Source of the DNA: Datisca glomerata | Taxonomy: Eukaryota > Streptophyta > Magnoliopsida > Cucurbitales > Datiscaceae | Direction: 5' to 3' | Length of the DNA stretch: 64,000 nucleotides | Assembly (NCBI GenBank): GCA_003255025.1 | Contig: QANY01008140.1 | Coordinates: 186,001 to 250,000 of the forward strand | Part shown: piece by piece, positions 45,565 through 57,761 of the stretch | How the letters are laid out: every line of letters starts with the position of its first letter | Numbering within the stretch: the first letter of the stretch is position 1 | The notes under the pieces: model-generated | What the model was told of the DNA's origin: nothing | Seen by the model: only the letters and a program-made list of their open reading frames with translations | Database searches by the model: none | Translations under genes and position numbers: made by a program

Positions 45565-46250
45565 GTGAAAAAGATTCCATATGCTTCAGCCGTAGGAAGT
45601 CTTATGTATGCGATGCTTTGCACTAGGCCAGACATTTACTATGAAGTGTGCGTGGTGAGTCGTTTCCAATCTAATCCTAAAATTGAGCATTGGAATGCCA
45701 TCAAACATATCGTTAAGTATCTTAGGAGAACAAGAAATTACATGCTTGTGTATTCAGGCAGTGACTTAAATATGACGGGGTATATTGATTTTGATTTCCA
45801 AACTGATAAGGATTCCAGGAGGTCCACTTCAGGATCGGTGTTCATCCTAAACGGTGGAGAAGTTGTATGAAGAAGTGTCAAGCAACCATGCATTGGTTAT
45901 TCTAACATGGAAGTTGAACATGTGGCAGCTTCTGAAACTACAAATGAGGTTGTATGGCTTAGGAAGTTCTTGAAGTCTTTGGAAGTTATTCCAGACGCTC
46001 AGAAACCCATGACACTTTATCGTGATAATAGTGAGACTGTAGTGAATTCTAAGGAATCTAGAAGCCATAAGAGATCCAAACACATAGAACGTAAATATCA
46101 CTTGATTAGAGAAATTGTTCAGCGTGGAGATGTGATTACGCATATTTTGACGGCCAACAACCTGGCATATCCATTCATGAAGACTTTAAGCAATAAAGTT
46201 TTTGTGATCATCTACAGGGCTTGGGATAAGAGATTGTGCATGCATACTTT
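45565..46250 (+). pseudogene. Copia RNase H remnant
   Basis: KKIPYASAVGSLMYAMLCTR, then SRFQSNPKIEHWNAIKHIVK, YIDFDFQTDKDSRRSTSGSV and, after one stop, MEVEHVAASETTNEVVWLRK, LYRDNSETVVNSKESRSHKR and HIERKYHLIREIV. This is the full copia RNase H order with changed acidic residues and stops. Confidence 0.9.
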
Positions 46251-46266
46251 AGTCCAAGTGGGAGAT

Positions 46267-48200
46267 TGTTGGAATATGTCCATAAAGTAGCGTGTAATAA
46301 CTATTTATTAGTATTTAGTTATTTCTTAGACATTAGTATTATTGATTTTTTATGAATAAATTGAAAGTTTTATTTTAAATTAAAGTGTGTTTATAAATCA
46401 CTCAAGTCATGGAACTTTCAGCAATGAACGAAGAGTGAAGACAGAGACGTCTCCAAACAAACTCTTCTGAGAAAGTTCAAAATTATATTCGCAGTTTTAG
46501 GATCGTCTGGGAAATCGAATCTGATTATGACTGTTAGGTTGAATCAATGGATGCCAGTCATGCGGCATGAGAGTGAAGACTTAAATGGTTAACATAGACA
46601 CGTTATGAACATATTGAACATACCAGTAATAAATTTGTTTAGAGCTCAAAATCGTTTACCTAGCTCTAAATCTAATTGTTATACCTTAAGGGTATTTTTA
46701 CAATGACTTTAATCATGAGGTGAATATGTAGCTTGACTTAGTTAGTTACGATCTTTATTATGTCAAATGAGTGACATTGAATTGGCGGACAATACCTCGG
46801 CTGCTGGGATTGTAATTCAATTAAGTTGAAGTTACATGATTCACAACTATGGAAATTCGTTGTTGGATTGCGAAAGTAACAATATCACATTATTCTTTAT
46901 TGATGGATGTGTGAATAAATTAGTCTGGCCAAGTATTTCAATGAATTGAGTCATGAATTAAGACTTGTGAATTGTACGAGACAATTCACTATTATGTATT
47001 TCTTATTCACAGTCAATAAATGAGTTAAAAAGAAGTAAAAATAAAAGGGGTAAAATTGTAATTTTATATTCTGCTCTTGTTATTAATATTCACGATGGGT
47101 ATTATGTTAAAATACTATGTGGACCATGAAAATAAAAAGGATTTATATACACCAATAAAAAAGTAGTGCGCGTGAATCGAGAGTGGATTCAACATCGAAC
47201 CTATTATGGAGTCGTACAATGTTAGGACTAAATAAGTTGGGAATTTATGAAGATAAATTCACCGGGTATTTGAATCCTTAACTTTGTTCATGTGTGTCCA
47301 TCCGGTCTAAGAAATAGCTCATGAGAACTGGAATAGAGAAACGAAATAAATTGGATCCAAATGTGTTTTGGTGCCAAGGTATATTTTTTACACTTATATG
47401 TGATAGGGTATGTCACATAATTGATAAGTGTGATTAATTGTATTGAAATTAATTAATTTAATATTTTTTAATTATTAAATAATTAGTAAATGAAAATTAA
47501 TTAATTAATTGATAATGATCAATTAAATTTATCAATTGAATTGATAAATTTCGATACAACTCTAACACTGTGGAGATATACTAATTTTTGGAAATTTGAA
47601 TATATAGGGGTGAATTTTTAGAAATTTAAATATATGGGTATATTTGTAAATATCAAAAATTAGATTTTATAAATATCTAATAGCAATTTGATTGTAGAGA
47701 GAGAGAGAGGGATCTCATATCAGATACAGAGAAAAAGAGTTTTCTCACCTCCCTAGTGATTGCCGCTGATTGAGAGAGCATTGAAGAAAAAATATTTGAT
47801 TTTTTCCTTCAATCGTTTTGAGAGCTCACACTCAAATTCCTACACAAAATTCTAGTGAGATGTAATTCTGAAATTAACGGGTGGTTGTTGGTGGATGAAA
47901 TTCATAAATCATTATTGGAATTCAAGTGTGTTATTCGGATCTCAAAGTTTGAATAACACAAAGAACGCTCGAAAGAATTATGCCAGTTCAGAAATTCTCC
48001 GATACAAACTGTAGGTGAAAAATTATTTCTAACCTTATATTCTCGTTTAATATTGTATATGCATAATCATATGTTGTTTGGCTTTTATATTATTTAATTT
48101 GATTAAATAAGTTAATTAAAAAAATATTTGATATTCCGCCCACAAACCGTTCGTGGTTCAAATTTATTTTTTTAGTTAATTTTAAAACCTACCGATCTTA
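46267..48200 (+). repeat. 3' LTR of the plus-strand copia (1.9 kb)
   Basis: Starts TGTTGGAATATGTCC right after the polypurine tract CAAGTGGGAGAT. Ends near ACCTACCGATCTTA, the 5' LTR's ACCTACCGATCCCA with two changes. Confidence 0.88.
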
Positions 48201-48720
48201 CAACCTATAATGTGGCAACATGTGTCACACAATGCTGAGAAGTTATGTCAGGAGAAGGTTTTAAGGCCCGACCATCCAGAATGAAAGACCCAATATTGCC
48301 AGATCGACTCCTAGGAAGGTCGGATTACGCCAACCTGAGCAGAGGAAGAGGAGCGAGAAAAAAACCATCTAAAAGAGATCGAATGACTTCCTGTGTCAGC
48401 TTCATCATTGCCCACAAAAAGTAACATTTCATGTGGTGATCCCCCATTTGGCTCAAACACCCGACAGATCCAATCACTATGACAGCATGTCAAATCAGCC
48501 CTCGATAGGTCGCTTCAAAGAACACATCAACATTTAATGACCATCGCTTTATTCAAGTTCGTCTTCCATCCATCTAAGCAAGGTGAGTCGTTGGGCATCA
48601 GAAGACTTCCTTCGCATGCTCCCGAAGCTTATCTAGCACGCTTCCTCCTCTAAGACTCTAGGTATAAATATCATCATCGATCATAAGAGGGGTAGGCCAT
48701 TTCTTCCTTAAAGAAACTAT
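48201..48720. other. Unassigned stretch, possible LTR remnant
   Basis: About 520 bp, GC-richer than the copia LTRs, with a TATA-like TAGGTATAAATATC at about 48658-48672. It could be the remains of the gypsy element's 5' LTR, but it does not match the 3' LTR at 57297-57751, so the assignment is open. Confidence 0.35.
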
Positions 48721-48955
48721 GTCAAAATAACATCAGGATACTGATTTAGGCATCGGATGCCATAGGCGAGGTAACCACCCCCCGGTTTGAAGGAATTGTC
48801 GCAGCGGAAAATACAGGATCTTGAAATATTTGAGAAACAACCATATTTATATAGATTAGGAAAAAAATACCTTTTTGAAGCGTGATGATCGAAAATCAAA
48901 ATCTCAAAGTCTTCTTTACTATTTCTCGGGTCGTCAACCAAAATCACGAGCTAGG
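48721..48955 (-). repeat. Inverted LTR-end fragment matching 63300-63463
   Basis: The reverse complement of 48788-48955 matches 63300-63463 over ACGAGnnATAnTAAAGAAGAC, TGAGATTTTGATTTTCGAT and TATAAATATGGTTGTTTCTC. It is the 3' end of a copia-type LTR, here in minus orientation, placed immediately before the gypsy gag. Confidence 0.8.
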
Positions 48956-48963
48956 AGGAATTA

Positions 48964-50160
48964 TTGGAGCGGAAAGAGGCTATAGGAGGAAGTAGAAGTC
49001 CAATCCCAAAACCACGTGAAAGAGGCTATAGGAGAAGCTCGTCAGTCCCGAGTCATAATGAAAGAGGCGGTGGAGGAATTATTGGAGCGAAAATTATGGA
49101 GGTGAAAAATCTGGGAAGTACAGGAAAGACCGACCTCGAATCCCTCACATGTACTTCATTAAGCCTCAAAATCCCGATGGCACCAATACCCAAAAAGTTT
49201 GTGCCCCCTAAATTTAAATGTTATGAAGGGAAAACAGATCCCATAGACCACCTCTGGTGGTTCAGACAAGTAATGGCATTGTATAAACATGATGATAAAC
49301 TGATATGCAGGATGTTCCCCACCAGCTTGGACGAGATAACTCTGAAATGGTATCATTCCCTCCCTGTGCATTTGATTACTTTTTTTTCCTGTTATGTCTT
49401 TTGTCTTCCTAGACTAGTACTCTACCTATTGGGTGGTCATGGAAGACACAGAGTATCTCTTGACAATTTCTGCCAAGAGATGGGAGCCGCTACGACAATA
49501 TACCTACAAATTTAAGGACGAAATAACAAAAGTTGAGAATTGTGATGATCAAGTTGCTAGACTGGCCTTCGGGCGGGGGTTAGACCCAAACTCACCCTTG
49601 TTCGAAGATCTATAAAAAGTGAAACTGTTGTCCATGGCAGAAATCTTTCAACAGGCGCAAGCCTACATTACTCTGGAAGAGGAGAAAAAATGCTTACTGA
49701 AAGTGACTGAACGGAAGACTGAGGAATCAAGGAAGCGGGAAAGGAGTTCGAGATCTGAAAGGAAAAAGTTTGATGGAACGGAAAGAGACTATGGAAGAAA
49801 TAGCAAGCAGGAAAGAACGGGGTACCGAAGAAGGGACTCAGAAAAAATACACCCAAGGGACACGTTTCAGACGCCATTGACCATTCCGGTAAACTAAATC
49901 CTAGACATGATCAAAGACAAGTCTTGGCTGAAAAGACTAGCCCCTCTCACAAAAGAACCGCATTTCAAAGATAAAGACAAATACTGCTCCTTTCAAAAAA
50001 GCAACAGGCATTACACAAAGGATTGTTTCTAACTTAAACGGGAAGTTGAAAAGGACAATCACGGGAAGGACAAGCGTGATAATGGGAAACAACATCTCAG
50101 TATCGTCGACACAGTTATTGCGCTTATAGAACATGAAGGGACAACTAGAAGGAAAGAGAA
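48964..50160 (+). pseudogene. Gypsy gag remnant
   Basis: KFVPPKFKCYEGKTDPIDHL and CRMFPTSLDEITLKWYHSLP are the standard gypsy gag core (retrotransposon gag domain). A shifted frame (49619-49897) carries a Lys/Arg/Glu-rich segment, and KYCSFQKSNRHYTKDCF is the single zinc-knuckle region. A duplicated word, GGAGGAATTATTGGAGCG, occurs at about 48955 and 49072. Confidence 0.85.
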
Positions 50161-50445
50161 ATGTATTGTAAGAAGCCAATACTAGAGAAAGGCCTAGAAG
50201 GACCCTCGAGTTTTAGCGAAAATCCCCCGTTGATATTTGATGACCTAGATTTAGAGCAGGACAAGCGTAAGAACGATGCTTTTATCATTTCAATACAAGT
50301 TGGCAACTGCTTACTGAGGAGAATCTTGGTCAACGACACGAGTGCTGTGAACATTCTACATCGGGCGACCTTAGAGAAAATTACAATGGAAGAACAGAAG
50401 CTGCAAGGAACTTCAACGACTAATAGGCTTCAACAGGGCCATTAG
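50161..50445 (+). pseudogene. Gypsy aspartic protease remnant
   Basis: NDAFIISIQVGNCLLRRILV is followed by NDTSAVNIL, where the family usually has a D-T/N-G-S catalytic motif. Gly is replaced and the frame ends shortly after. Confidence 0.75.
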
Positions 50446-50765
50446 TTACTCAGAAGGAGCCCTCAGTCTCCCGATGAATGCAAAACCGTTTAACTACATG
50501 ACCGAGTTCATGATCATAAGATGATATCTTTGGGAGGACCTGACTCCATAAGATGAAAGTCGTCCCCTCGACTTTCTACCAAGTACTAAAGTATCCATCA
50601 CCTGAGGGAGTTAAAATAATAATAGGAGATCAAGCTGCTGCTCGTATATGTTCTATGACCGCTCTAGAATCTGTCAACAAAAAGGCTATAGAAAAAGCAG
50701 AAGGTAAGAGGCCCCTAGATTTATAGCACTCACAGGAAGACGCGTAAGATGGCCTGAGGTATGAG

Positions 50766-52600
50766 GTGGAAGAAGAAATGAAACTTGTATGTTTGGAAGA
50801 AGGAACGCAGAAGATGACGAATGTCGGTGCCCGACACAGAAAATATGAAAAAGAAAGATGGGTGGAATCTCTACAGAAAAATAAGGATGTGTTTACGACT
50901 ATGACGCAAGAGATGTTGGGTATTACTGAAAAAATTATTTGTCACAAGTTGATTACAGATCGAGCCATAAAACTAGTGAAATAGCGGAAGAGAAGCATTG
51001 CCCCATAATGGAATAAGGCAATAAAGGACGAAGACGAAAAGCTCTTGGTGGCTAGTTTCATTCGAGAAGTCAACTGCCCAGAGTGCTTGGCCAATGTGGT
51101 GATAGTATGGAAGAAAAATGGTAAATGGAGAATATGTGTAGACTTCACTGACTTAAATAAAGCTTGCCCCAATGATGATTATCCATTGCTAATGATAGAT
51201 CAGATGATGATGCCACTTCAGGACACGAACTTCTCAGCTTTATGGACGCATACTCTGGATATAATCTGATGAAAATTTTTTAACCTGATCAAGAAAAGAC
51301 TTCTTTTATTACTGAATATGGTATCTATTATTATAAGGTTATGCCTTTTGGCTTGACAAACACAGGTGCAACTTATAATAGGCTTGTGAACAAAGTCTTC
51401 CTTGAACAAATCGAAAGAAACATGGAAGCCTACGTGGATGACATGTTGGTCAAAAGCAAGAAACGAGAAGACCATGTCTGGGATCTCGAATAAGCTTTTT
51501 CAGTCCTAAGGAAAAACTCAATGAAGCTTAATCTAGAAAAAATGTACGTTCATGGTAGCTGCGGGAACGTTCCTCAAGCATTTGGTGACACAACGGGGGA
51601 TAGAAGTAAATCCATACCAAGAATCGGAAAGAGATATAGGGTTGACGGGAAGATTAACCGTCCTGAACAGATTCATCTCAAGTTCTACGGACAAGTGCAA
51701 AACATTCTTCAAAAATTTGAGAAAAAACTTTGTGGACGGATGGAATGAGGAAATGTGAGGAAGCTCTCAACAGAATCAAAGAATATCTAACAACTCCCCC
51801 TCTACTCTCTAAACTAGTACCGGGTGAACAACTCATGTTTCTAAAGTATGCGTCAGTGTCATACTCATCAGAGAGGAAGAAATGAAGCTAAAACCCGTAT
51901 ACTTTATAAGTAAGAGCCTGGTGGAGGCCGGGATTATATAAAAATGATGGAGACATTAGTACTGGCAATTGTATTTGTTGCATGAAAGCTGAGACCATAT
52001 TTCTAGGCACATAGCATCAAAGTGTTAACAGACTCACCTGTTAAAAGTCTCTAGCACTCTCTAGAGGTAAGCGGGAGGATGGCGAATGGGTCAATTGAGT
52101 TAAGCCAATAAAAAATTCACTATTAACCCATAACTTTCATCAAGGGGCGGGCACTAGCATATTTTGTTGTAGATTTCACTAGAGAGCGAGTTGACCAGAA
52201 GCTTCAGGAAAAAGTTGAAAACGGATCTTGGAGAAACGCTAGAGCAATTTATCCCATTCAGATTCAACGCGTTAAATAACGAAGCAGGATAGGAAGTGCT
52301 GATTGCAGGAGTATCTTTGCTATGGGAATATGAGGTAACAAATGTAAAAATATTATGTGATTTCATATGAAACAGGTCACATGAGAATATGTAGTGATAG
52401 ATGAAATGATGGTGAGCTATCTACAACGGGCAAAGGACCTGCAAGCCACATTGAAAAGTTACGAAATCCAGCAGATCCCAAGAACTGAGAACGAACACGC
52501 GACGTGCTAGTAAATTTGGGGTCATCGTTGCAATTCTCATACAAAAGAAATGTACTCATAGAATATCTAAAAAAGCAAGTGTCTTGCTCCCCTGTAACAA
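50766..52600 (+). pseudogene. Gypsy reverse transcriptase and RNase H remnant
   Basis: VWKKNGKWRICVDFTDLNKA and CPNDDYPLLMIDQMM are the entry to gypsy RT. Then VMPFGLTNTGATYNRLVNKV and MEAYVDDMLVKSKKREDH hold the catalytic YVDD (about 51430). RNase H further on is heavily decayed. Stops and frameshifts throughout. Confidence 0.87.
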
Positions 52601-52699
52601 CGTAGTGATGTGGAGGTTGAGAGAGAGCCCAGCTGGCAAGATGACATAGCCCATTATCTTGAAAAGGAAATACTTCCTGAAGATAAGCTCATTGCAAAA

Positions 52700-53860
52700 A
52701 AAAGTACAAGAACAGAGCGTCGGATACACATTAATAAATGGATTATTCTATAAAAATCATTTACAGGCTTATACTTAAATTTCTTAAAAGAAAAGGAGGC
52801 TCAGTATGTTTTGGCTGAAATATACGAAGGGATATGCGGCAATCATACTAGAGGAAGGTCACTAGCTCACAAAGTCCTGAACAAAGGATATTACTGGCCC
52901 AAAATGCATCAAGATGCCAAATAATATGTGAAGGGATGTGATAGATGCTAGCATTTTACTTTAGTCGCTAAGATGGCTCCTGGTAAACTGAAAATGGTAA
53001 CAAGTTCGTGGCCTTTCATGCAATGGGCATTTGACATCATCGGTCCGCTTCTAATGGCACCTGCCCAGAAACGTTTCGTACTAGTAGCTACAAACTACTT
53101 CACCAAATGGATTGAGGCTAAAGCTTAGGCAAGAATACAGGAAGAAGAAGTAAAGGGAATTCTATGGAAGAATATCATATACATATTCAGCATACCAAAG
53201 ATACTTGTTTCAGACAACGGGCTTCAGTTCACAGGAAAAATGGTGAAAACTTTCTGCGAAAGGTCTTAAGATTACTAACTGATTCATAACTTCCTATTAT
53301 CCACAAGGAAAGGGGCAAGCAGAAAGATCGAACTAAGTCATACTTGTTAGCTTAAAGAAATGATTGGATTCAGTGAAAGGAAGATATGTAGAGGAACTAT
53401 CGGTAGTGTTATGAGCGTACAAAACTACTCCAAGAGAAACAACGGGAGAGACACCACTCACTTTAGCTTTTGAAGCAGAAGCAACAATTCTTGTTTAGAT
53501 TGGAAGTCCCACTATGAAATCTGCGCTAGATGGACAATAGAATGAAGAACTCCTCATAAAAATCCTTGACGAACTAGAAGGACGGCGAGAAGCAGCCCTG
53601 ATCTAAATGGCCCATTACAATCAGAAAAGAAAGTCTTACTTCTAGAAAAGAGTACGTAAACAGGAATTTCAGAAGGGAGATCTGGTCTTAAGAAAAATCC
53701 TCCAGACAGAAGGAAAGCTTGGGCCAACATGGGAATGGTCATACATCATCAATGGAGTAAGTGGAAGCGGATACTATCATTTGAAAATGGAAGAGGGAAT
53801 GGATCTTCCAAAGCCATGGAATGTGGCACATTTAAAGAAATACTTTGTTTAATGTTGCAA
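52700..53860 (+). pseudogene. Gypsy integrase remnant
   Basis: EGICGNHTRGRSLAHKVLNK then GYYWPKMHQDA and CDRC form the HHCC zinc-binding region. FMQWAFDIIGPLLMAP and KILVSDNGLQFTGKM carry the first two core acidic residues. The C-terminal end (LEEGMDLPKPWNVAHLKKYF-like) is near 53790-53850. Several in-frame stops. Confidence 0.87.
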
Positions 53861-53909
53861 AATGCATTATAGTGAATATTTTCCAGTGATTTTTTTTTTC
53901 GCAACGAAA

Positions 53910-54250
53910 ATAAGGGCCTAAGTCATTAGGAATGGCAATTCATAAATCCTACTCCTAGGAGGAACTAAGGACGTAAGTTTTTGGGAGGGTCAGTTCTAAG
54001 CCCTACTCTTAGAATGAACTAAGGACATAAGTCCTTGGAAGGAGCAGTTCATAAGTCCTACTCCTAGAAGGAACAAAGGACGTATGTCCTTGGGAGGTGC
54101 AGTTTATAAGTCGTACTCCTAGAAGGATCTAAGGGCGTAAGTCCTTGAGAATGGCAAATAATAAGTCATGCTCTCAAAAGGAACTAAAGGTCCAATTCCT
54201 TGATAGGTGCATTTCATAAGTCATACTCTCAAAAGAAAACTAAGGATGAA
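53910..54250 (+). repeat. Tandem repeat of a ~60-65-bp unit after the gypsy pol
   Basis: About five units share AAGGACGTAAGTCCTTGGGA, GCAGTTCATAAGTCCTACTC and CTAGAAGGAACT. Each includes the palindromic word AGGACnTAAGTCCT. Confidence 0.9.
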
Positions 54251-54700
54251 AAATGTCTTCTAGAACGGGCGAAAGAAGGAGAATAAAAACTTGAAATAGG
54301 TCAACAAATGAACTATACAAAATAGAAGTTTTATGAAAGCAGACGGTTCAAAGAAGACGTAAGCAGATACGAGCCTGGTTTAAACTACTATAAGTCCAAC
54401 AAAGTGAATTTTGTTCTTTTTTTTAATAAACTAAAAAATTGAGCAAGTATAAGCAAGCGGGCGGCCAAAAAAACAAAGTGTGTGCAAATTTTTACTAAGT
54501 GTTTAGAAAATGAAAAACAAAGAAAGGAAAATTGCAAGCTTGAGAAGAAAGGGAAAAACAAGAAGCCGCAAGTCCATCGAAGTGTTAGGAAATAAAAAAT
54601 ATCATCTCATTAACGCTCGGGAAAAATTACAAGGCGATACTTTGACAAGTAAAATTAAAAGAAAGTTAAAGTACATAAAAGTAACAAAGTCATGGAAAAA
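54251..54700 (+). other. Noncoding spacer of the gypsy element
   Basis: A/G-rich, no recognised frame on either strand beyond a Lys/Arg-rich low-complexity ORF. Confidence 0.4.
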
Positions 54701-56700
54701 ACAAGCTAAGGCCCTTCTTCAAGAGTGACTTCAGCAAGCAGGTCAGAATTGTTGACTGCAACAATGGGAACGTAAGCATTCGGTTTAGACTGAACCTCTG
54801 AAGGATCCTCAGGAACATCGATGAGCGGAAAACATGGAGCTTTGTTAGCCTGGGCATCCTTGTAGCCCGCACTATAGGCCATCATCTCGGCCTTATCGAG
54901 TATGGCCTGGTACTCGACCTCAATTTAGCTCTCCCACTCCTCGGTCTTGGTAAAAGCCGCCTCCGCAGCCAACAACTTTTCTTCAACAACAACCAACTTT
55001 CCCTCGACAAAAGTTAAGTTCTCGCCGGCAATTTCAAAAGCTTTCTCTGATTCCGTCAGAGACTCCTTAAGCCTCGACCGTTCTACGGCAGAGGCGTCCG
55101 CTTCCTTAGTGAGTCGTGTGATGACTTCCTAAAGCTCAACCTCGATCTTCTTCAAGTTGTCCCGCTCAACAAGGAGAGTGTCGATGACCTCATTACACTC
55201 CTCAATTTTCCTCTTCCAGCCCGCCATATGCTTCTCCAAAGAGTAGAAATGATCCCGAATCCCGTTGTGAAAGACCACAGCCTGAGAAGAAGAAGTTCTA
55301 ATTATTAGAAAGCGGATAGAAGTAAAATAAAAAAGTATTCTAATGAAGAAAAGTCACATGCATCAAGTCGTAACTAAGGCCAATGACTTGATCGTTGACG
55401 GATATATGGTAGAGAGTAGCTGTGTCTATGTCAGATTGGATCCACTTCAAGACATATGGGAAGAACGGGGATCGTTTAGGAAACTGACGGAAGCCGTAAC
55501 AAGAGGCGCCACAGTGTATCGATGCCACCTCCACAAATCAGGTTCTTCAGGCCTCCCTTGGGAACCAATAGAAATTGACAGAGCAGACCTCTGAGTAGGC
55601 GGAGGAGTGGGTGGAAAAGCTCATGCTCGTACTGAGGTGGACTGTTGTCAGCTAGAACGAAAGGTGGAGGCGCGAAAGGAGTAGAAGCCTCCCGTGATGA
55701 GCCAGGAGCTTCGGTCTTTTGATGGACATTTTGCCCGCCTTCAACGGCTCCCAATGCTTTGACATTTCTAACTCCTCGGAGAGGTTCTAGAATAATATGT
55801 CTTCCTCTTCTTCCTCTCACCACTCCTCCTCTTCTTCTAGCCACTCTTCCTCTTTTTCTTCTTGCTCAGAATCAGCAGACTCCGAGGGGCTAGAAACAAC
55901 CATATGATAGAAGGCAGGAATGGATATGGCCTGAGGAATTTGAGAAGACAAAGATTACGGACCCGTAACTTCTATAACAGGAATGAGGGGGACTAGGTGT
56001 CGTTGATCTCTCTGTTCGGATCGAAGAGGTCGCGCCAGTCCCGTTCTGGGTAGTTATAAGTAGCAGACAGTGGCGCAACAACGTCCTTAGGAATGAATGA
56101 CCTATTGTTCAGGTTCTTATCTATATAAATGATAGAGAGAAGGTCAGTAGTAAAAAACAACAACAAACAAACAATAAAGCACAAAACCGGAGCTTTGACT
56201 ACTTATTGAAAGATCCCAATGTCCTTAGGACGATCCATCGGCCATCACTACCCCAGTTCTCGCCAACCAGTAGGGTCATGTTCTCTCATCCTTTATCCCC
56301 TCTCGGGAGATCCATAGTCAAAGATCTCTTGATGATGTACGCAACACAGAATTCATCTACACCTATATTGTGGTTGTGCCTCCTGTTCAAAACTTCTATT
56401 CCTAATAGGACCCCATAGGTACTAGGGGTATATTGGAAAGGGGCGAGAAAGCAGGTACTAAAAAAATTCATGGAAGAAAGAGGAAAATGGGAGTTTCAAA
56501 CCTAAAGCTATGTATCTGGGGGCTAGAGTAATCTAGTATAAAGGACGACAATTAGAAGATTTGGGTACCCATCCCCGAAGGCGCAGATGACATTCGAGAA
56601 ATGCATCTCGGTGACAGTCCATAAATCGGTTGAACTCATCTCCCTCGTCTCCTATGGCTAACGAAAAAACCCACTAAAAGAAAGGAAAATTGTAGAAAAG
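54700..56700 (-). pseudogene. Antisense coding region of the gypsy element (transposon-associated protein)
   Basis: Read on the minus strand, 56205-56460 encodes YGVLLGIEVLNRRHNHNIGV and EFCVAYIIKRSLTMDLP, then GENWGSDGRWIV after a stop. 55995-56130 encodes NRSFIPKDVVAPLSATYNYP, preceded by an acceptor-like TTTATATAG. 54710-55290 encodes a long coiled coil (HMAGWKRKIEECNEVIDTLL, then KEADASAVERSRLKESLTES, KLVVVEEKLLAAEAAF). The arrangement (compact N-terminal domain, intron-like gaps, C-terminal coiled coil) resembles the 'putative gypsy type transposon' family (Pfam PF04195, Transposase_28, from memory). Stops break it here. Function of such proteins is not established. Confidence 0.65.
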
Positions 56701-57296
56701 AAAAACGAGAGTAAGAACGCAGGGGAAAGAGAAAACCTACAGGGGGCCAGGTAAAAGTAAAGAAAGAACAAGAAAGATGAAGGCTTCTTGTAGTCTACGT
56801 ACGCGAAAAAGAAATGCAATGAAATTGATGGATTCAAAAAAGAGTGAAATGTGCCTTATCCGAGGAAGGCGTGAGCGAAAATGTGTGTAACATGCATTTA
56901 ATGACAATAAACAGAATGATGGCATCAACCGTCATTTGTAGCGCGTAAATGGGAAGATGACAATTGGAAAAAGGAAAAATGGGTGTGTTCTGAAAGAGCT
57001 TAAAAATCACGCCCTATACACAAATAACTTAGAACGGGAAGGTGAAACGACAACAATGGATGACGAAGTGTCATTTCTGAGAAGTGTGCCAATGATAACG
57101 GGAATAAGGTGACAACGGCACACGTTTTCTTTGTTTAATAATATTCTTTTTGTATGATATTAATGCTTGCAGTTTTCAATAAATGGTAAAAAGGCAAAAG
57201 GTTCAATCAATTAACCTTCTACCGAGACACGCATGAAGCATGGTCATTACACCATGAATAAAATTTCGTTGAGTGTAATGGGGGTAAATGAATAGG

Positions 57297-57751
57297 TGTA
57301 AAATATTCACCATGCCACGTGAATGGAGGGGAACCAATCAAGAGAGAGTGAGTAGATCTCCATTGTGGGAAAATGAGAAGATGGGAATCAAAGCTACAGG
57401 AGGGATCAGACAGTTACGATTGATTCGGTTGTTATAAAGGCAATATAGTCAACATAATAGTTGAAAGAAACACACAAGATATGGGGGACACGTTTGAGGA
57501 AGATCCCACGAGCATGGCGATGATCCTAAGAAGATGATGGCATTACCGAAAAAGTAGGGGGAGTATGGCCTAGTGTCCGAGAATAACAAGGGACTCCCTT
57601 TTTTTATTAATTTATCAATATATTTAAAAGACCTATAAATACAGGCTCATGTGATATATTAAAAAAATGAAGAGAGATTGAATCCAAGCAAAGCTTTACA
57701 CAGAGCATTTACTCATCATTATCATTGTAACTTTTACAAACGTGTGCAACA
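57297..57751 (+). repeat. Probable 3' LTR of the gypsy element
   Basis: Starts TGTAAAATATTCACC after a purine-rich AATGGGGGTAAATGAATAGG, has a TATA-like CCTATAAATACAGG at about 57629-57642, and ends GTGCAACA at 57751, where copia integrase sequence begins abruptly. With no matching 5' copy, the boundaries are inferred. Confidence 0.55.
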
Positions 57752-57761
57752 GTATTCTCTT

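Larger units (their letters stand above)
40531..48200 (+). mobile_element. Ty1/copia retrotransposon, plus strand, with truncated 5' LTR
   Basis: The 5' LTR remnant (40531-40739) matches the end of the 3' LTR (46267-48200). The PBS (TGATATCAGAGCC, initiator-Met tRNA type) is at 40745-40757. Next come an unusually long noncoding leader, gag from 42715, integrase, RT and RNase H remnants to about 46250, and the PPT at 46255-46266. Stops in every domain make it dead. The left end abuts the broken 5' side of the older copia element. Confidence 0.92.
48956..57751 (+). mobile_element. Ty3/gypsy retrotransposon, Tat-like, plus strand, no clear 5' LTR
   Basis: Order gag (48964-50160), protease (50161-50445), RT/RNase H (about 50766-52600), integrase (about 52700-53860). 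Integrase after RT is the Ty3/gypsy order. There follow a tandem-repeat region (53910-54250), an antisense coding region (54700-56700), and an apparent 3' LTR (57297-57751). Tandem repeats and an antisense ORF between pol and 3' LTR are known from Tat-lineage elements. Stops in all domains. Confidence 0.88.

Noticed and set aside
54947..55132. Plus-strand Ser-rich ORF
   Set aside because: It is the complement of the antisense coiled-coil frame, which has the more protein-like composition.
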